Shown here: positions 1-8,530 of the stretch, one piece after another
Numbering within the stretch: the first letter of the stretch is position 1
How the letters are laid out: each line of letters starts with the position of its first letter
Origin: Kocuria coralli
GTDB taxonomy: Bacteria > Actinomycetota > Actinomycetes > Actinomycetales > Micrococcaceae
Direction: 5' to 3'
DNA: 64,000 bases
Assembly (NCBI RefSeq): GCF_008831305.1
Contig: NZ_ML708613.1
Span: forward strand, 62,001 to 126,000
Program-made: the position numbers and the translations under genes
Notes under the pieces: model-generated
The model's input: the letters and a program-made list of their open reading frames with translations, nothing else
Databases searched by the model: none
Told to the model about the DNA's origin: nothing

Positions 1-279
1 CTGCCCGGAGATGTCGACCGTTACCGCGCCAACGTGGTGATCGACGACCGGGACGCTCCGCTCAAGGCCGTCCCGGGCAGCCGGCTGGTGCTGGGCGAGG
101 TCGTGCTCCGCTTCGAACGGGAACTGGATCGCTGCGTGGTCATCAACCACCACCCGGTGACGGGGCATCGAGACGCCTCCCTGCTCAAGCGGCTCCGACC
201 GGGAGCCCTGCTGGGCTATGGCTGTAAGGTGCTCCGGGCAGGACCGTTGGGCGTGGGAGCACCGGCCACGATGAGCTGA
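1..279 (+). CDS. MOSC-domain protein, C-terminal fragment
   Basis: The reading frame is open from base 1, so the gene begins outside the window. The visible 92 residues contain RYRANVVID, then VLGEVVLRFERELDRC and a Pro-Gly-rich end (RLRPGALLGYGCKV). This resembles the C-terminal half of MOSC (molybdenum cofactor sulfurase C-terminal) domains, in which a Cys in this type of region can carry sulfur. The stop is at 277-279. Substrate and partner are unknown. Calling it MOSC rests on the RYR-N pattern and overall feel, not on a search. Confidence 0.7.
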   Translation: MPGDVDRYRANVVIDDRDAPLKAVPGSRLVLGEVVLRFERELDRCVVINHHPVTGHRDASLLKRLRPGALLGYGCKVLRAGPLGVGAPATMS

Positions 280-415
280 GGCCCGATCCGTCACCGGTCC
301 GCCGCATGCACCCGGTGCTCAGGTCCCCTGGGCGCCCACGCCCCGATGACGCGGCACTTCACCGGAATCGCCGTGGCCGCCTCGGGCTGCCACGACCTGA
401 CTGATTGGAATCACC

Positions 416-1771
416 ATGACCTCGATATCGCGCGAAGAGGCACCGGCGCCCGGCGATCACGGCGCCGCCCCCTCGCTGAAACGGGTGATCACCTCTTCGG
501 CCATCGGGCAGTTCGTCGAGTTCTACGACTTCGTCATCTACGCCTATTCGGCCGCCGTCCTCGCCAAGCTCTTCTTCCCATCCGAGGATCCCGTGGCCGG
601 GGTGCTCTCCGTCTTCGCCGTGTACGCCGTGGGCTTCGCGATCCGGCCGATCGGCGGCATCGTCTTCGGTCTCCTCGGGGACAAGATCGGGCGGCGCCGC
701 GTCCTCGTGCTGGTGATCGTGATGATGGGCGCCGGGACGATGGCGATCGGGCTGCTGCCGACCTACGAGCAGATCGGCATCCTCGCCCCCGTTCTCCTGG
801 TGCTCTGCCGGCTGCTGCAGGGCTTCTCCGCCGCCGGCGAGACGATGACCTCGAACGCCTTCGTCGCCGAGCACTCGCCGCGCGGCAAGCGCGGGCTGTA
901 CGTGTCCTTCACCTACAGCTTCACCACCCTTCCCTCCGTGGCCGCGGCGATCATCGTGTGGGCACTGATCGCGGGCCTGGGCACCGAGGCCTACGAGTCC
1001 TGGGGATGGCGGATCGCCTTCCTGATCGGCGGCCCCATGGCCCTGGTCGGGCTCTACATCCGCTCGAAGATCAGCGAGTCACCGGTCTTCGAGGCGGCGA
1101 AGGCCGCCGAGGACGAGACCCAGGTCGCCAGGTCCTCGTCGAAGAAGGCCATCATCCAGGCGCTCGCGCTCTCCGCCGTCGGCGCCCTCGGGTTCTACAC
1201 CCTCAGCGGCTACATGGTCAGCTACCTCACGACGACGGTCGAGCTGCCCCAGGACCAGGCCCTGATCAGCAACGGGATCGCGCTGACCATCGCGTTCGTG
1301 AGCTTCTGGCTCGGCGGGGCGCTCGGCGACCGGTTCGGCCGCCGTCCCGTGCTCTTCGCGATGATCGCCGCCGCGATCGTGCTCTACCTGCCCGCCTTCT
1401 GGCTCGCCGGCAACGCCACCTTCTGGGGCGCGTTGACCGGCCAGAGCGTCATCGGGGTCATCTTCGGCATGTTCTACGGGGTCTTCGCCGTGCGGATCCT
1501 GGAGTCCTTCTCCACCCATAACCGCGTCAGCGGGACCGTGATCTGCTTCAACGTCTCCTATACCGTCTTCGGCGGCACCGCGCCGCTGATCTCCACCTGG
1601 CTGATCACGCAGACCGGCCTGCTCTTCGCGCCGGCGATCTACATGGTGGTCCTGGCGGTCGTCGTGCTGCTCGTCGTGATCGCGCTCAAGATGCCGGAGA
1701 CGGCCGGTCGCAGCATGCTGCACGCCGATGACGTCGGCGGTTCCCCCGAGCTCCAGGAGGTCAGGCACTGA
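416..1771 (+). CDS. MFS transporter, metabolite:H+ symporter (MHS) type
   Basis: This is a 451-residue, 12-helix membrane protein. It has the MHS-type start (SAIGQFVEFYDFVIYAYSA) and the loop GDKIGRRRVLVLVIVMMGAG, repeated in the second half as GDRFGRRPVLFAMIAA. MHS symporters move carboxylates or related small solutes with protons. The stop overlaps the start of the next gene by one base (TGATG), so the two are probably co-translated. The neighbour is a GlcD-type oxidase, so uptake of lactate, glycolate or a similar 2-hydroxy acid is a reasonable inference. The substrate itself cannot be read from the sequence. Confidence 0.88.
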   Translation: MTSISREEAPAPGDHGAAPSLKRVITSSAIGQFVEFYDFVIYAYSAAVLAKLFFPSEDPVAGVLSVFAVYAVGFAIRPIGGIVFGLLGDKIGRRRVLVLVIVMMGAGTMAIGLLPTYEQIGILAPVLLVLCRLLQGFSAAGETMTSNAFVAEHSPRGKRGLYVSFTYSFTTLPSVAAAIIVWALIAGLGTEAYESWGWRIAFLIGGPMALVGLYIRSKISESPVFEAAKAAEDETQVARSSSKKAIIQALALSAVGALGFYTLSGYMVSYLTTTVELPQDQALISNGIALTIAFVSFWLGGALGDRFGRRPVLFAMIAAAIVLYLPAFWLAGNATFWGALTGQSVIGVIFGMFYGVFAVRILESFSTHNRVSGTVICFNVSYTVFGGTAPLISTWLITQTGLLFAPAIYMVVLAVVVLLVVIALKMPETAGRSMLHADDVGGSPELQEVRH

Positions 1772-3147
1772 TGGGCGTCGTCCAGACCCTCCTCGACGCC
1801 CTGGGCGAGGACGTCGTCACCACCGCACCGGACCGGCTGGAGGCCATGCGCACCGACCGCTCCGGCTGGGTGGCCGAGGGCAGCCCGCTGGCGCTCGTCG
1901 AGGCCAGGACCGTGGAGGAGGTCCAGGAGGCGATGCGCATCGCCGACGCCGCACGGACCCCGGTCGTACCGCGCGGGGCCGGAACCGGGCTGGCGGGAGG
2001 CGCCGTCGGCACCGAGGGATCCATCGTGGTCAGCGTCGAGCGCATGAACCGGATCCTCGAGATCTCGGCCGAGGACGAATACGCCGTCGTCGAGCCCGGC
2101 GTGATCACCGCGGATCTGAACCGGGCGCTCGAAGAGCACGGTCTCTGGTACGCCCCCGACCCGGTCAGCAAGAACATCTCCACCATCGGGGGCAACATCG
2201 CCACCAACGCCGGAGGGCTGGTGTGCACCAAGTACGGGGTCACCAGGGAGGCCGTGCTGGCCCTGGACGTGGTCCTCCCCGGCGGGACGCTCCTGCGGAC
2301 GGGGCGCCGGACCATCAAGGGCGTCACCGGATACGACCTCACGGCGCTCTTCGTCGGGTCCGAGGGGACGCTCGGGATCGTCGTCGGTGCCACGGTGCGG
2401 GCGCTGCCCGCACCGAAGGGCGAGACGATGACGCTCGGCGCCCTGTTCTCCGATGTGAAGGCGGCGGCCTCGGCCTCTGCCGCGATCACCGCGGCCGGCC
2501 TGCGGCCCTCCGTGATGGAACTCATCGACGCCGCCACCTTGAACCTCATCCGCGACTACCTCGGCCATGAGGTGTTCGAGAATCTGCTCGGCACGAGCGC
2601 CGGCGGGAGCTACTTCCTGGTCCAGTTCGATGCCGGCACCGGCGCCCTCGCGGGGACACGTGCCCTGCAGCTGGTCGAGGAGAACGGAGGAACGGGAACG
2701 CTCTCCCACGACCCGGCCGAGGCCGAGGGGCTGCTCAGGATCCGCGGCAGCGCGAACCCCGCGCTGACGGCAGCCGGGACGATGCTGGTCGAGGACGTTG
2801 CGGTGCCGCGTTCGCGGATGCCGGAGATGTTCGCCCGGATCGAAGAGATCGCCCGCCGCCACGACGTGCGGATCCCCACCATCGCGCATGCGGGCGATGG
2901 CAATCTGCACCCCACCTTCATCTTCGACGGCCCGGACGTGCCGCCGGAGGTATGGGCGGCCGCCGACGAGATGTTCGAGGCCTCGACCGAGTTCGGGGGG
3001 ACCCTCACCGGGGAGCATGGCGTCGGCCTTCTCAAGCGACGCTGGCTGAAGGGCGAGCTCGGGGAGGACTCCTACCGCCTGCAGGCGGAGGTCAAGGCGG
3101 TGTTCGACCCGAACGGCATCATGAATCCGGGCAAGGTCTTCGACTAG
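1771..3147 (+). CDS. FAD-binding oxidase, GlcD / D-lactate dehydrogenase family
   Basis: The protein has 458 residues. The N-terminal FAD-binding (PCMH-type) domain shows VPRGAGTGLAGGA and GGNIATNAGGLVCTKYG. The C-terminal oxidase domain shows HAGDGNLHPTFIF and TGEHGVGLLKRRWL, and the protein ends FDPNGIMNPGKVF as GlcD and DLD proteins do. Family members oxidise 2-hydroxy acids such as glycolate or D-lactate to 2-oxo acids. The ATG overlaps the transporter stop, so the pair looks like a two-gene uptake-and-oxidation operon. No GlcE/GlcF partner is present, which favours a single-subunit DLD-like enzyme. Exact substrate unknown. Confidence 0.88.
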   Translation: MGVVQTLLDALGEDVVTTAPDRLEAMRTDRSGWVAEGSPLALVEARTVEEVQEAMRIADAARTPVVPRGAGTGLAGGAVGTEGSIVVSVERMNRILEISAEDEYAVVEPGVITADLNRALEEHGLWYAPDPVSKNISTIGGNIATNAGGLVCTKYGVTREAVLALDVVLPGGTLLRTGRRTIKGVTGYDLTALFVGSEGTLGIVVGATVRALPAPKGETMTLGALFSDVKAAASASAAITAAGLRPSVMELIDAATLNLIRDYLGHEVFENLLGTSAGGSYFLVQFDAGTGALAGTRALQLVEENGGTGTLSHDPAEAEGLLRIRGSANPALTAAGTMLVEDVAVPRSRMPEMFARIEEIARRHDVRIPTIAHAGDGNLHPTFIFDGPDVPPEVWAAADEMFEASTEFGGTLTGEHGVGLLKRRWLKGELGEDSYRLQAEVKAVFDPNGIMNPGKVFD

Positions 3148-3167
3148 AACCTGCGACTCGCGGCTCG

Positions 3168-3220
3168 ACCCGTCGCTGTTGTCCCCGATCATGCTCTGAT
3201 CGGGGACAACAGCGACGGGT
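3168..3220. terminator. 24-bp perfect hairpin after the oxidase gene
   Basis: The left arm (3168-3191) and right arm (3197-3220) are perfectly complementary over 24 bp, with a 5-nt loop. It begins 20 bases after the oxidase stop. No T-run follows on the + strand, so it would be a U-tract-less terminator of the kind common in high-GC actinobacteria. The stem sequence differs from the GATGGGCG hairpin family elsewhere in the window. Confidence 0.75.
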
Positions 3221-3323
3221 CACGGACGAGCATGGATTATTTCAGTTCAAATACATACATCTAAGATGGACGGGTGACCACCCTGGATCCCCCCTCCCCG
3301 CGCTCCGTACATGAGGAGCGCCC

Positions 3324-5180
3324 GTGAGCCGAGCACGTCACAAGAACCAGCGGCCCGCAAGGATCGGGCCCTTCACGCTGATCCTGGCCATCCTGTACGG
3401 GGCGCTCGCGTCCTTCGTGTTCTGCTTCTCCGGGACCTTCGGCACGTTCGGCCAGCACCCGTGGCGGGATGCGGCACTCGTGCTGGTGACCATCACGGCG
3501 GCCATAGCGCTGACCTACATCACCCTCCTGCTGCGGGTCTACTCCCTCAGGCCCGCTACCCGGTCAGGGGACCCGGACCGGTTCAGCTGGCACCTCATGA
3601 TCCCCTGCCGCGACGAGGAGAGCGTGATCGGTGCGACCGTGTCCGCGGCCCGGGCGACCTTCCCCGGATGTCACGTCTGGGTCATCGACGACGACAGCGA
3701 GGACTCCACGGCGCGGATCGTGCACGACCTGATGGACATCGACGACCGGATCCACCTGATCTCCCGCGTGCGTCCCGAAGCCCGCACGGGCAAGGGGGAT
3801 GCGCTCAACGCCGCCTACCTGCAGGTCGCCGAGTTCGTGGGCGCCGACGAACAGGCGCGTAGGCAGGCGGTCATCGGCGTGCTGGACGCCGACGGCTACC
3901 TCTCGGACAACACCCTGGAACTGCTCGCCGGCCCCGACGCCTTCGGCGACTCCACGGTGGGTGCCATCCAGATCGAGGTCTGGATGAAGAACCGCAATGA
4001 CCGCAAACCCCGGCCCCAGGCGGGGCGCTGGCTCAACGCAGTCGGACGTTATCTGATCCGGATGCAGGACATGGAGTTCCGGACCTCGAACTCGGCCATG
4101 CAGCTCCTCCGGGTCCAGACGGGCACGGTGGGTATGGGGGGCAACGGGCAGTTCACGCGGCTGACGGTGCTGGAAGACCTCTCCGAGGTGCACGGGAAGC
4201 CGTGGGGCAACAGCCTCTGCGAGGACTACGAGCTCGGACTGAACATCATCTCCCTCAAGCACAAGAACCACTACGTGCGCGAGGCCCACGTCTCCCAGGA
4301 GGCCTTGCCCTACTTCCGCCGGTTGCTGACCCAGCGCACCCGGTGGTCCCAGGGCAACCTGCAGTGCTCTCGCATGCTTCCGTCGTTGCGGCGCAGCAAG
4401 AGCCTGGGGGCCAGCGGGCTGCTGGAGATCCACTACTTCATGTTTCTGCCGTGGATCATGGTCATGAACCTGGCCTTCGTGCCCCTTCTGCTGGGCATGG
4501 CCTTGGAGGGCGGTCAGGCGGGTTTCCTGGGGAGCGCTGACACAGGGGTGGTGGCAGCGGCGGCCCTCGTGTTCCTGGTCCTCCCCTACGTTCTCTGGGC
4601 TCCCCTCTACCGGCACTGGGGCGGGGAGAGGATCGGGCTGATGGCCTCGACCCTGCTGGGCGCCGGATATCTGCTCTACGTCTACTTCACGTACCTGTAC
4701 TACCCGCGGGCCATCGGGCGGCAGCTCACGGGACGCAACTCCTGGGCCAAGACCAAGCGGAACGCCGACGACCTGCAGGTGCTGCCGTCGTTCGCCGCGG
4801 ACCTGGAAGCCGAGATCCGGCACCTGCCCGTCCTGGATCCTCAGGTGCTCGTCGAGCTGGCCGAGGACCTCGGCAGCAAGGAATACGTCCGGGAGGTCCT
4901 GGCCGGATTCGTACTCCGGTGGCCGGCGCGCGTCGCCAACCTGTACGAGGCGGTGGCTGCCGCGGCGCCCGTGCCGTCGCGGGATGCCATCGCCAGCATC
5001 AGGGTCTCCGCGGCCATGGTGGGTGCCTGGCAGCTGGAGTCGATGGCGATCACCGTGGGCGGCCTCATCGAGGCCGGGGACTACGACGGCGCCCGCGTCA
5101 TGGTCTCGGCACTCGAGGCCTCAGGCGAGCGGACCGTTGCCGACTTCCGCCGGGAGTATCTGGTCGAGGGACTGGCGTAG
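3324..5180 (+). CDS. Membrane GT2 glycosyltransferase with C-terminal degenerate HPt-like domain
   Basis: The 618-residue protein starts at GTG with GAGGAG upstream. Two N-terminal helices (about 15-37 and 49-71) precede a family 2 glycosyltransferase core with VIDDDSED (120-127), LDADG (187-191), an ED pair (300-301) and QRTRW (337-341). Three or so further helices follow (about 368-460). Together this is the architecture of processive or lipid-linked GT2 enzymes. Residues about 503-612 look like a histidine-phosphotransfer helical bundle, but the AH-x-LKGSA motif reads IASIRVSA, so Ala557 stands where the phosphorylated His should be. The last 60 bases overlap the convergent receiver gene. 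The sugar donor and acceptor are unknown. The HPt reading is a pattern match and less certain than the GT2 call. Confidence 0.85.
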   Translation: MSRARHKNQRPARIGPFTLILAILYGALASFVFCFSGTFGTFGQHPWRDAALVLVTITAAIALTYITLLLRVYSLRPATRSGDPDRFSWHLMIPCRDEESVIGATVSAARATFPGCHVWVIDDDSEDSTARIVHDLMDIDDRIHLISRVRPEARTGKGDALNAAYLQVAEFVGADEQARRQAVIGVLDADGYLSDNTLELLAGPDAFGDSTVGAIQIEVWMKNRNDRKPRPQAGRWLNAVGRYLIRMQDMEFRTSNSAMQLLRVQTGTVGMGGNGQFTRLTVLEDLSEVHGKPWGNSLCEDYELGLNIISLKHKNHYVREAHVSQEALPYFRRLLTQRTRWSQGNLQCSRMLPSLRRSKSLGASGLLEIHYFMFLPWIMVMNLAFVPLLLGMALEGGQAGFLGSADTGVVAAAALVFLVLPYVLWAPLYRHWGGERIGLMASTLLGAGYLLYVYFTYLYYPRAIGRQLTGRNSWAKTKRNADDLQVLPSFAADLEAEIRHLPVLDPQVLVELAEDLGSKEYVREVLAGFVLRWPARVANLYEAVAAAAPVPSRDAIASIRVSAAMVGAWQLESMAITVGGLIEAGDYDGARVMVSALEASGERTVADFRREYLVEGLA

Positions 5181-5513
5181 CTCGCGGGGACGGAACGGCT
5201 TGGTCAGGTAGGCATCGGCGCCGGCCTCCAGCCCCGTCTTGCGGTCGCCCTCCGCGGACCGGGCGCTGATCATCACGATCGTCCCGGTGTAGCCGGGGCG
5301 GAGCCTGCGGACCACCTCGTGGCCGTCGATGTCCGGCAGGCCGACGTCCACGGTGATCAGATCCGTCGAGAGCCCCTCGGCAGCCTGCAACGCCTCGGAG
5401 CCGGACGCCACGCTGGTCGTCGTGTACCCGCTCTGCTTGAGCACGATCTCCAGGAGGCGGCGGATATCGTCGTCGTCCTCGACGATCAGCGCTGTGCGGT
5501 TGCTGGGTGCCAT
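5121..5513 (-). CDS. Stand-alone response-regulator receiver protein
   Basis: A 130-residue CheY-like receiver with no output domain. The acidic pocket is VEDDDD (11-16), the phospho-acceptor is Asp56 in TVDVGLPD, a Ser lies in MISARS, and the conserved Lys is 105 in YLTKPF. All catalytic positions are intact, so it should be phosphorylatable. Its 3' end overlaps the 3' end of the glycosyltransferase gene by 60 bases on the opposite strand. No histidine kinase lies nearby. The tail-to-tail pairing with a protein carrying an HPt-like tail suggests they work together, which is inference. Confidence 0.9.
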   Translation of the reverse strand: MAPSNRTALIVEDDDDIRRLLEIVLKQSGYTTTSVASGSEALQAAEGLSTDLITVDVGLPDIDGHEVVRRLRPGYTGTIVMISARSAEGDRKTGLEAGADAYLTKPFRPRELRQSLDQILPAEVGNGPLA

Positions 5514-5702
5514 GGTCGCCCCTCCGGATCATGTTGATATTGCATCGACATTGAGCTTATCAACTCCGGTCAGCGGGCGACGTGGCGCTGGCCACCGTTG
5601 CACAACGCCCCGGTCCCGAGTGGGCGGCTGGATAAACTGGTGCTGCAGAAGGCATCGCCGTCCCACCAGAACCAGCCCTGCCAGAACCAGCTCGGGGAGA
5701 CC

Positions 5703-6992
5703 ATGTCCGTCCAGACCCACGGCAGCGTCAAATACATCGACCAAGCACCCGGCCTCGACCCCTCGGGCCGGGCTCCGGAGACGGGCGAGGCAGAGGAAGC
5801 GGAGAGCTCCTCCGAGTCTGACCCGACCGCCTTCTTCGACACCGAGGACCACGCGCTGGCCCGGTACGGCGTCGTGCTCCGCCGTCGTGCGGGTGACGAC
5901 GGCGGCTGGCGGCTGCTCGTGCTGGAGGGCGACGGGGCGTGGGAGACGACCATGCCGCTGCTCAAGACCGCGCCGGAGCGAATTCCCGCGGCTCTGCTCA
6001 GGCTCCTGGAAGGCGTGAGCGCCGGCTCGGAACTCAGCGCGGTGCCGGCCCCGTCAGAACTCCCGGAAGAGCCGGGTCCAGCGCTGGAGACCGGCGCCGA
6101 GCTGCTGACCCGCATGATCGCCCAGCTGACCGGCGAGCTGGTGCGCTGGGATCTCAAGGTCCGGCTGGACGTGCCGGACGCCGTGCATCAGATGCGGGTC
6201 ACGGCCAGGTCTCTGCGCAGCGTCCTCAAGGCGGGGAAGCGGTTCTTCGACGATGATGTGGTCGCCGAGATCGAGTCCTGGTTGCGGGAGCTGGGGCGCA
6301 GCCTGTCCGAGGCCCGTGACGCCGAGGTCGCCCTGGAGATGCTCCCCGATCGGCTGGAGGCCTGCGGCGACGCGGTCGGAACCGCATTCGCGGACCGTGA
6401 GCTCGCCGAGGCGGAAGCGCATCTGCGGACCACCTCGGCGGCGGCCCGGCGGCACGTGGGGCGATCCGAGCACATCGCGGGCCTGGCGCGGGTGCGGTCC
6501 TTCGCTGCGGACCTCCCGCTGAGCGAAAAGGCCGGGAAACTCTCCGCCCGGAAGACGGCGAACAAGCTGCTGAAGAGGTCGCTCAAGAAGACCCGCAAGG
6601 CGGCGGCCCGGAGCGCGGAATTCGAACGTACCGGGGAGGCCGCGGATACGACCGCCCGCCTCGTCCACCTCCACAGCGTCCGCAAGGCCGCCAAACGGGT
6701 GCGGTACGTGGCGGCGGCCGTGGACCGTGCTGGGGTCGTCCCCGGCGCCTGGGTGCGGAGTGCCGGGGAGGAGGCCAAACGGGTGCAGAAGGCGCTGGGG
6801 GAGACCATGGATGCCATGGTGCTGGAGACCTGGTTGAGGCGGCGGGCGGTGAAGCTGCACGGCAGCCGGTCCGATCACTACGCCCTGGGGATGCTGCACG
6901 GCGCCGAGATGGAACGGGTCCGGGCTGGCGTGGAGCAGGGAGCGGATGTGATCCGCGAGCTCCTGCCCGATTCGGGCCAGGACCAGAACTGA
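5703..6992 (+). CDS. CHAD-domain protein with CYTH remnant
   Basis: I place the start at ATG 5703 because GGGGAG precedes it; the frame also runs upstream to 5598. The 429-residue protein has a short N-terminal stretch resembling part of a CYTH (triphosphate tunnel) fold, namely FFDTEDHALARYGVVLRRR followed by GWRLLVL, but it is far too short for a full CYTH domain. The rest is a CHAD domain with VHQMRVTARSLRSVLKAGK and LHSVRKAAKRVRYVAAAVD, the His/Arg/Lys-rich helices that bind polyphosphate. CHAD proteins associate with polyphosphate granules. The next gene overlaps its stop by one base. Confidence 0.88.
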   Translation: MSVQTHGSVKYIDQAPGLDPSGRAPETGEAEEAESSSESDPTAFFDTEDHALARYGVVLRRRAGDDGGWRLLVLEGDGAWETTMPLLKTAPERIPAALLRLLEGVSAGSELSAVPAPSELPEEPGPALETGAELLTRMIAQLTGELVRWDLKVRLDVPDAVHQMRVTARSLRSVLKAGKRFFDDDVVAEIESWLRELGRSLSEARDAEVALEMLPDRLEACGDAVGTAFADRELAEAEAHLRTTSAAARRHVGRSEHIAGLARVRSFAADLPLSEKAGKLSARKTANKLLKRSLKKTRKAAARSAEFERTGEAADTTARLVHLHSVRKAAKRVRYVAAAVDRAGVVPGAWVRSAGEEAKRVQKALGETMDAMVLETWLRRRAVKLHGSRSDHYALGMLHGAEMERVRAGVEQGADVIRELLPDSGQDQN

Positions 6993-7489
6993 TGGCTTCT
7001 ACCCGGCCGCCCGAGGAGGTGACGACGCCTGCGGGCGGAAGCGCCTGCTTTCTGATAGCGGCAGCGGCGGGCACCGTGCACGGCGCCTTCAGCGTCTACT
7101 GGGGTCTCGGCGGGGACTGGCTTCTGCGCACCGTCGGCGAGAGCCTCGTGGAGGCTTTCGCCGGGATCAGGGGCGTGCTCGTGCTGGTCGGCCTGGTCAA
7201 GATCGTCGCCGCGGTGGTGCCCTGGCTGAGCCGGGGCTGGCGGGGACCGTGGCGCGGCATCGTGCGCGCCGTGTCCTGGGCGGGCGCGGTCCTGCTGATC
7301 CTCTGGGGCGGGGTCAATACGGTCGTGGGCAACCTGGTGCTGGCGGGTGTTGTCGTCCCCGACTCCGGGTACGACCGCGCCGGGATGATCGGGCACGCGT
7401 GGATCTGGGATCCGTTGTTCCTGCTCTGGGGCGTGGCCTTGCTCCTCGCGTTGCTCCGGTCCCGCAGACGGCGGCGCGGCATCCGATGA
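6992..7489 (+). CDS. DUF3995 membrane protein
   Basis: This is a 165-residue protein with four hydrophobic segments (about 18-36, 52-68, 88-110 and 135-156) and the motifs HGAFSVYWGLGGDWLL near the start and GHAWIWDPLFLLWG near the end, typical of DUF3995. Its ATG overlaps the CHAD stop (TGATG), so it is translationally coupled to the CHAD gene. The function of the family is not known. Confidence 0.8.
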   Translation: MASTRPPEEVTTPAGGSACFLIAAAAGTVHGAFSVYWGLGGDWLLRTVGESLVEAFAGIRGVLVLVGLVKIVAAVVPWLSRGWRGPWRGIVRAVSWAGAVLLILWGGVNTVVGNLVLAGVVVPDSGYDRAGMIGHAWIWDPLFLLWGVALLLALLRSRRRRRGIR

Positions 7490-7538
7490 GGCCCTCGGCC
7501 CCGGGCCGCCCGGTGGCCTCGCATGGCACCCTGGGACC

Positions 7539-8390
7539 ATGACTCACCACCTGCTGCTGGCCGGATGCGGGGATATCGGGACTGCTCTGGGGGAACGGGC
7601 TGCCCGTGACGGTTGGCACGCCACCGGGATCCGCCGCCGGACCGACGGGCTTCCCGGCCCGATCTCTCCGTTGCAGCTCGACCTCACGGAGCCGGGAGGC
7701 TTCCCGCTTCCCGCAGCCGAGGCCGTCGTCATCACGCTGACCGCCGACGGCAGGACAGCCGCGGACTATGAGCGCACCTACCTGGGTGCTCTCCGCGGCC
7801 TGCACCGGGGGTTCCAGGCGGGTGGCGGCATCCCCGGCCGGGTGGTCCTGGTCTCCTCCACGAGCGTGCTCGGAGAGGCCTCCGGCCTGCCGGAGGGACG
7901 GAAGACCGGCGTGCTCACGGAGGAGGCCGTTCCCCGTCCCGTCCGTGAGACGGCCAAGGTGCTGCTGCGGGCCGAACATCTGGCGGAGGAGCTGTTCCCC
8001 GGAGCGATCATCGTGCGTCCCGCCGGCATCTACGGCCCGGGCCGGACCTCGTTGATCAACCGGGTCCGCAGGGGCGAGGCCCTCGACCACACCAGGATCA
8101 CCAACCGCATCCATCGCGACGATCTGGTCGCGGCGTTGCACGCCGTGCTGGACGCGCCCCGCCCGCCGTCGTTGCTGCATGCCGTGGATCGCGAACCCGC
8201 CCGGCTGGGGGACGTGGCCACCTACCTGGCCGGCCGCCTCGGCGTCCCGGTTCCCCCGGACAGCTCGAGGCCGGGAGCGGAGCCCGCCGGCAAGGTCCTG
8301 GACGGCACCAGGCTGCGCGAGGTCGTCGGCGCCCTGAGATACCCCACGTATCGGGAGGGCTACGACGCCGTCCTGGCCGACCTGGGGTGA
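7539..8390 (+). CDS. NAD(P)-dependent epimerase/dehydratase (YeeZ-like SDR)
   Basis: A 283-residue extended SDR. The Rossmann motif is LLAGCGDIGTALGERAA. LVSSTSVLGE supplies the Ser region, and RPAGIYGPGRTSLINRVRRG is the hallmark of this subgroup. The end (YREGYDAVLADLG) is complete. YeeZ-like proteins bind NAD(P), but the sugar-nucleotide or other substrate is unknown. Its stop is followed directly by the remnant of an opposite-strand oxidoreductase, so the 3' neighbourhood has been rearranged. Confidence 0.83.
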   Translation: MTHHLLLAGCGDIGTALGERAARDGWHATGIRRRTDGLPGPISPLQLDLTEPGGFPLPAAEAVVITLTADGRTAADYERTYLGALRGLHRGFQAGGGIPGRVVLVSSTSVLGEASGLPEGRKTGVLTEEAVPRPVRETAKVLLRAEHLAEELFPGAIIVRPAGIYGPGRTSLINRVRRGEALDHTRITNRIHRDDLVAALHAVLDAPRPPSLLHAVDREPARLGDVATYLAGRLGVPVPPDSSRPGAEPAGKVLDGTRLREVVGALRYPTYREGYDAVLADLG

Positions 8391-8410
8391 ACCGACCCCA
8401 ACGGGAGATC

Positions 8411-8530
8411 GCAGCGCCCGCCTTCGGTCGCGTACTGGGCGACCACCTCACCGACGGGCCCGGCCCCGATGACGACGACGTCCGTGAGAATCCCGGGGAG
8501 GGTCCTGGCGGGCCCATCGCGGAGCTCGCT
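8411..8530 (-). pseudogene. Remnant: N-terminus of a pyridine-nucleotide-disulfide oxidoreductase
   Basis: Read on the minus strand in the frame containing the codon at 8447-8449, the DNA encodes TDVVVIGAGPVGEVVAQYAT followed by EGG. This is the FAD-binding start of dihydrolipoamide dehydrogenase or mercuric-reductase-like flavoproteins. The match stops at about 8420, and unrelated sequence up to the epimerase stop follows. No convincing start codon is visible. The fragment overlaps the 3' end of the monooxygenase gene in another frame. I read it as what remains of a downstream gene lost by deletion. Confidence 0.6.

Noticed and set aside
1639-3192. A 517-codon antisense open frame opposite the MFS and oxidase genes
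   Set aside because: Composition and position are those of a high-GC shadow; the + strand genes carry clear family motifs.
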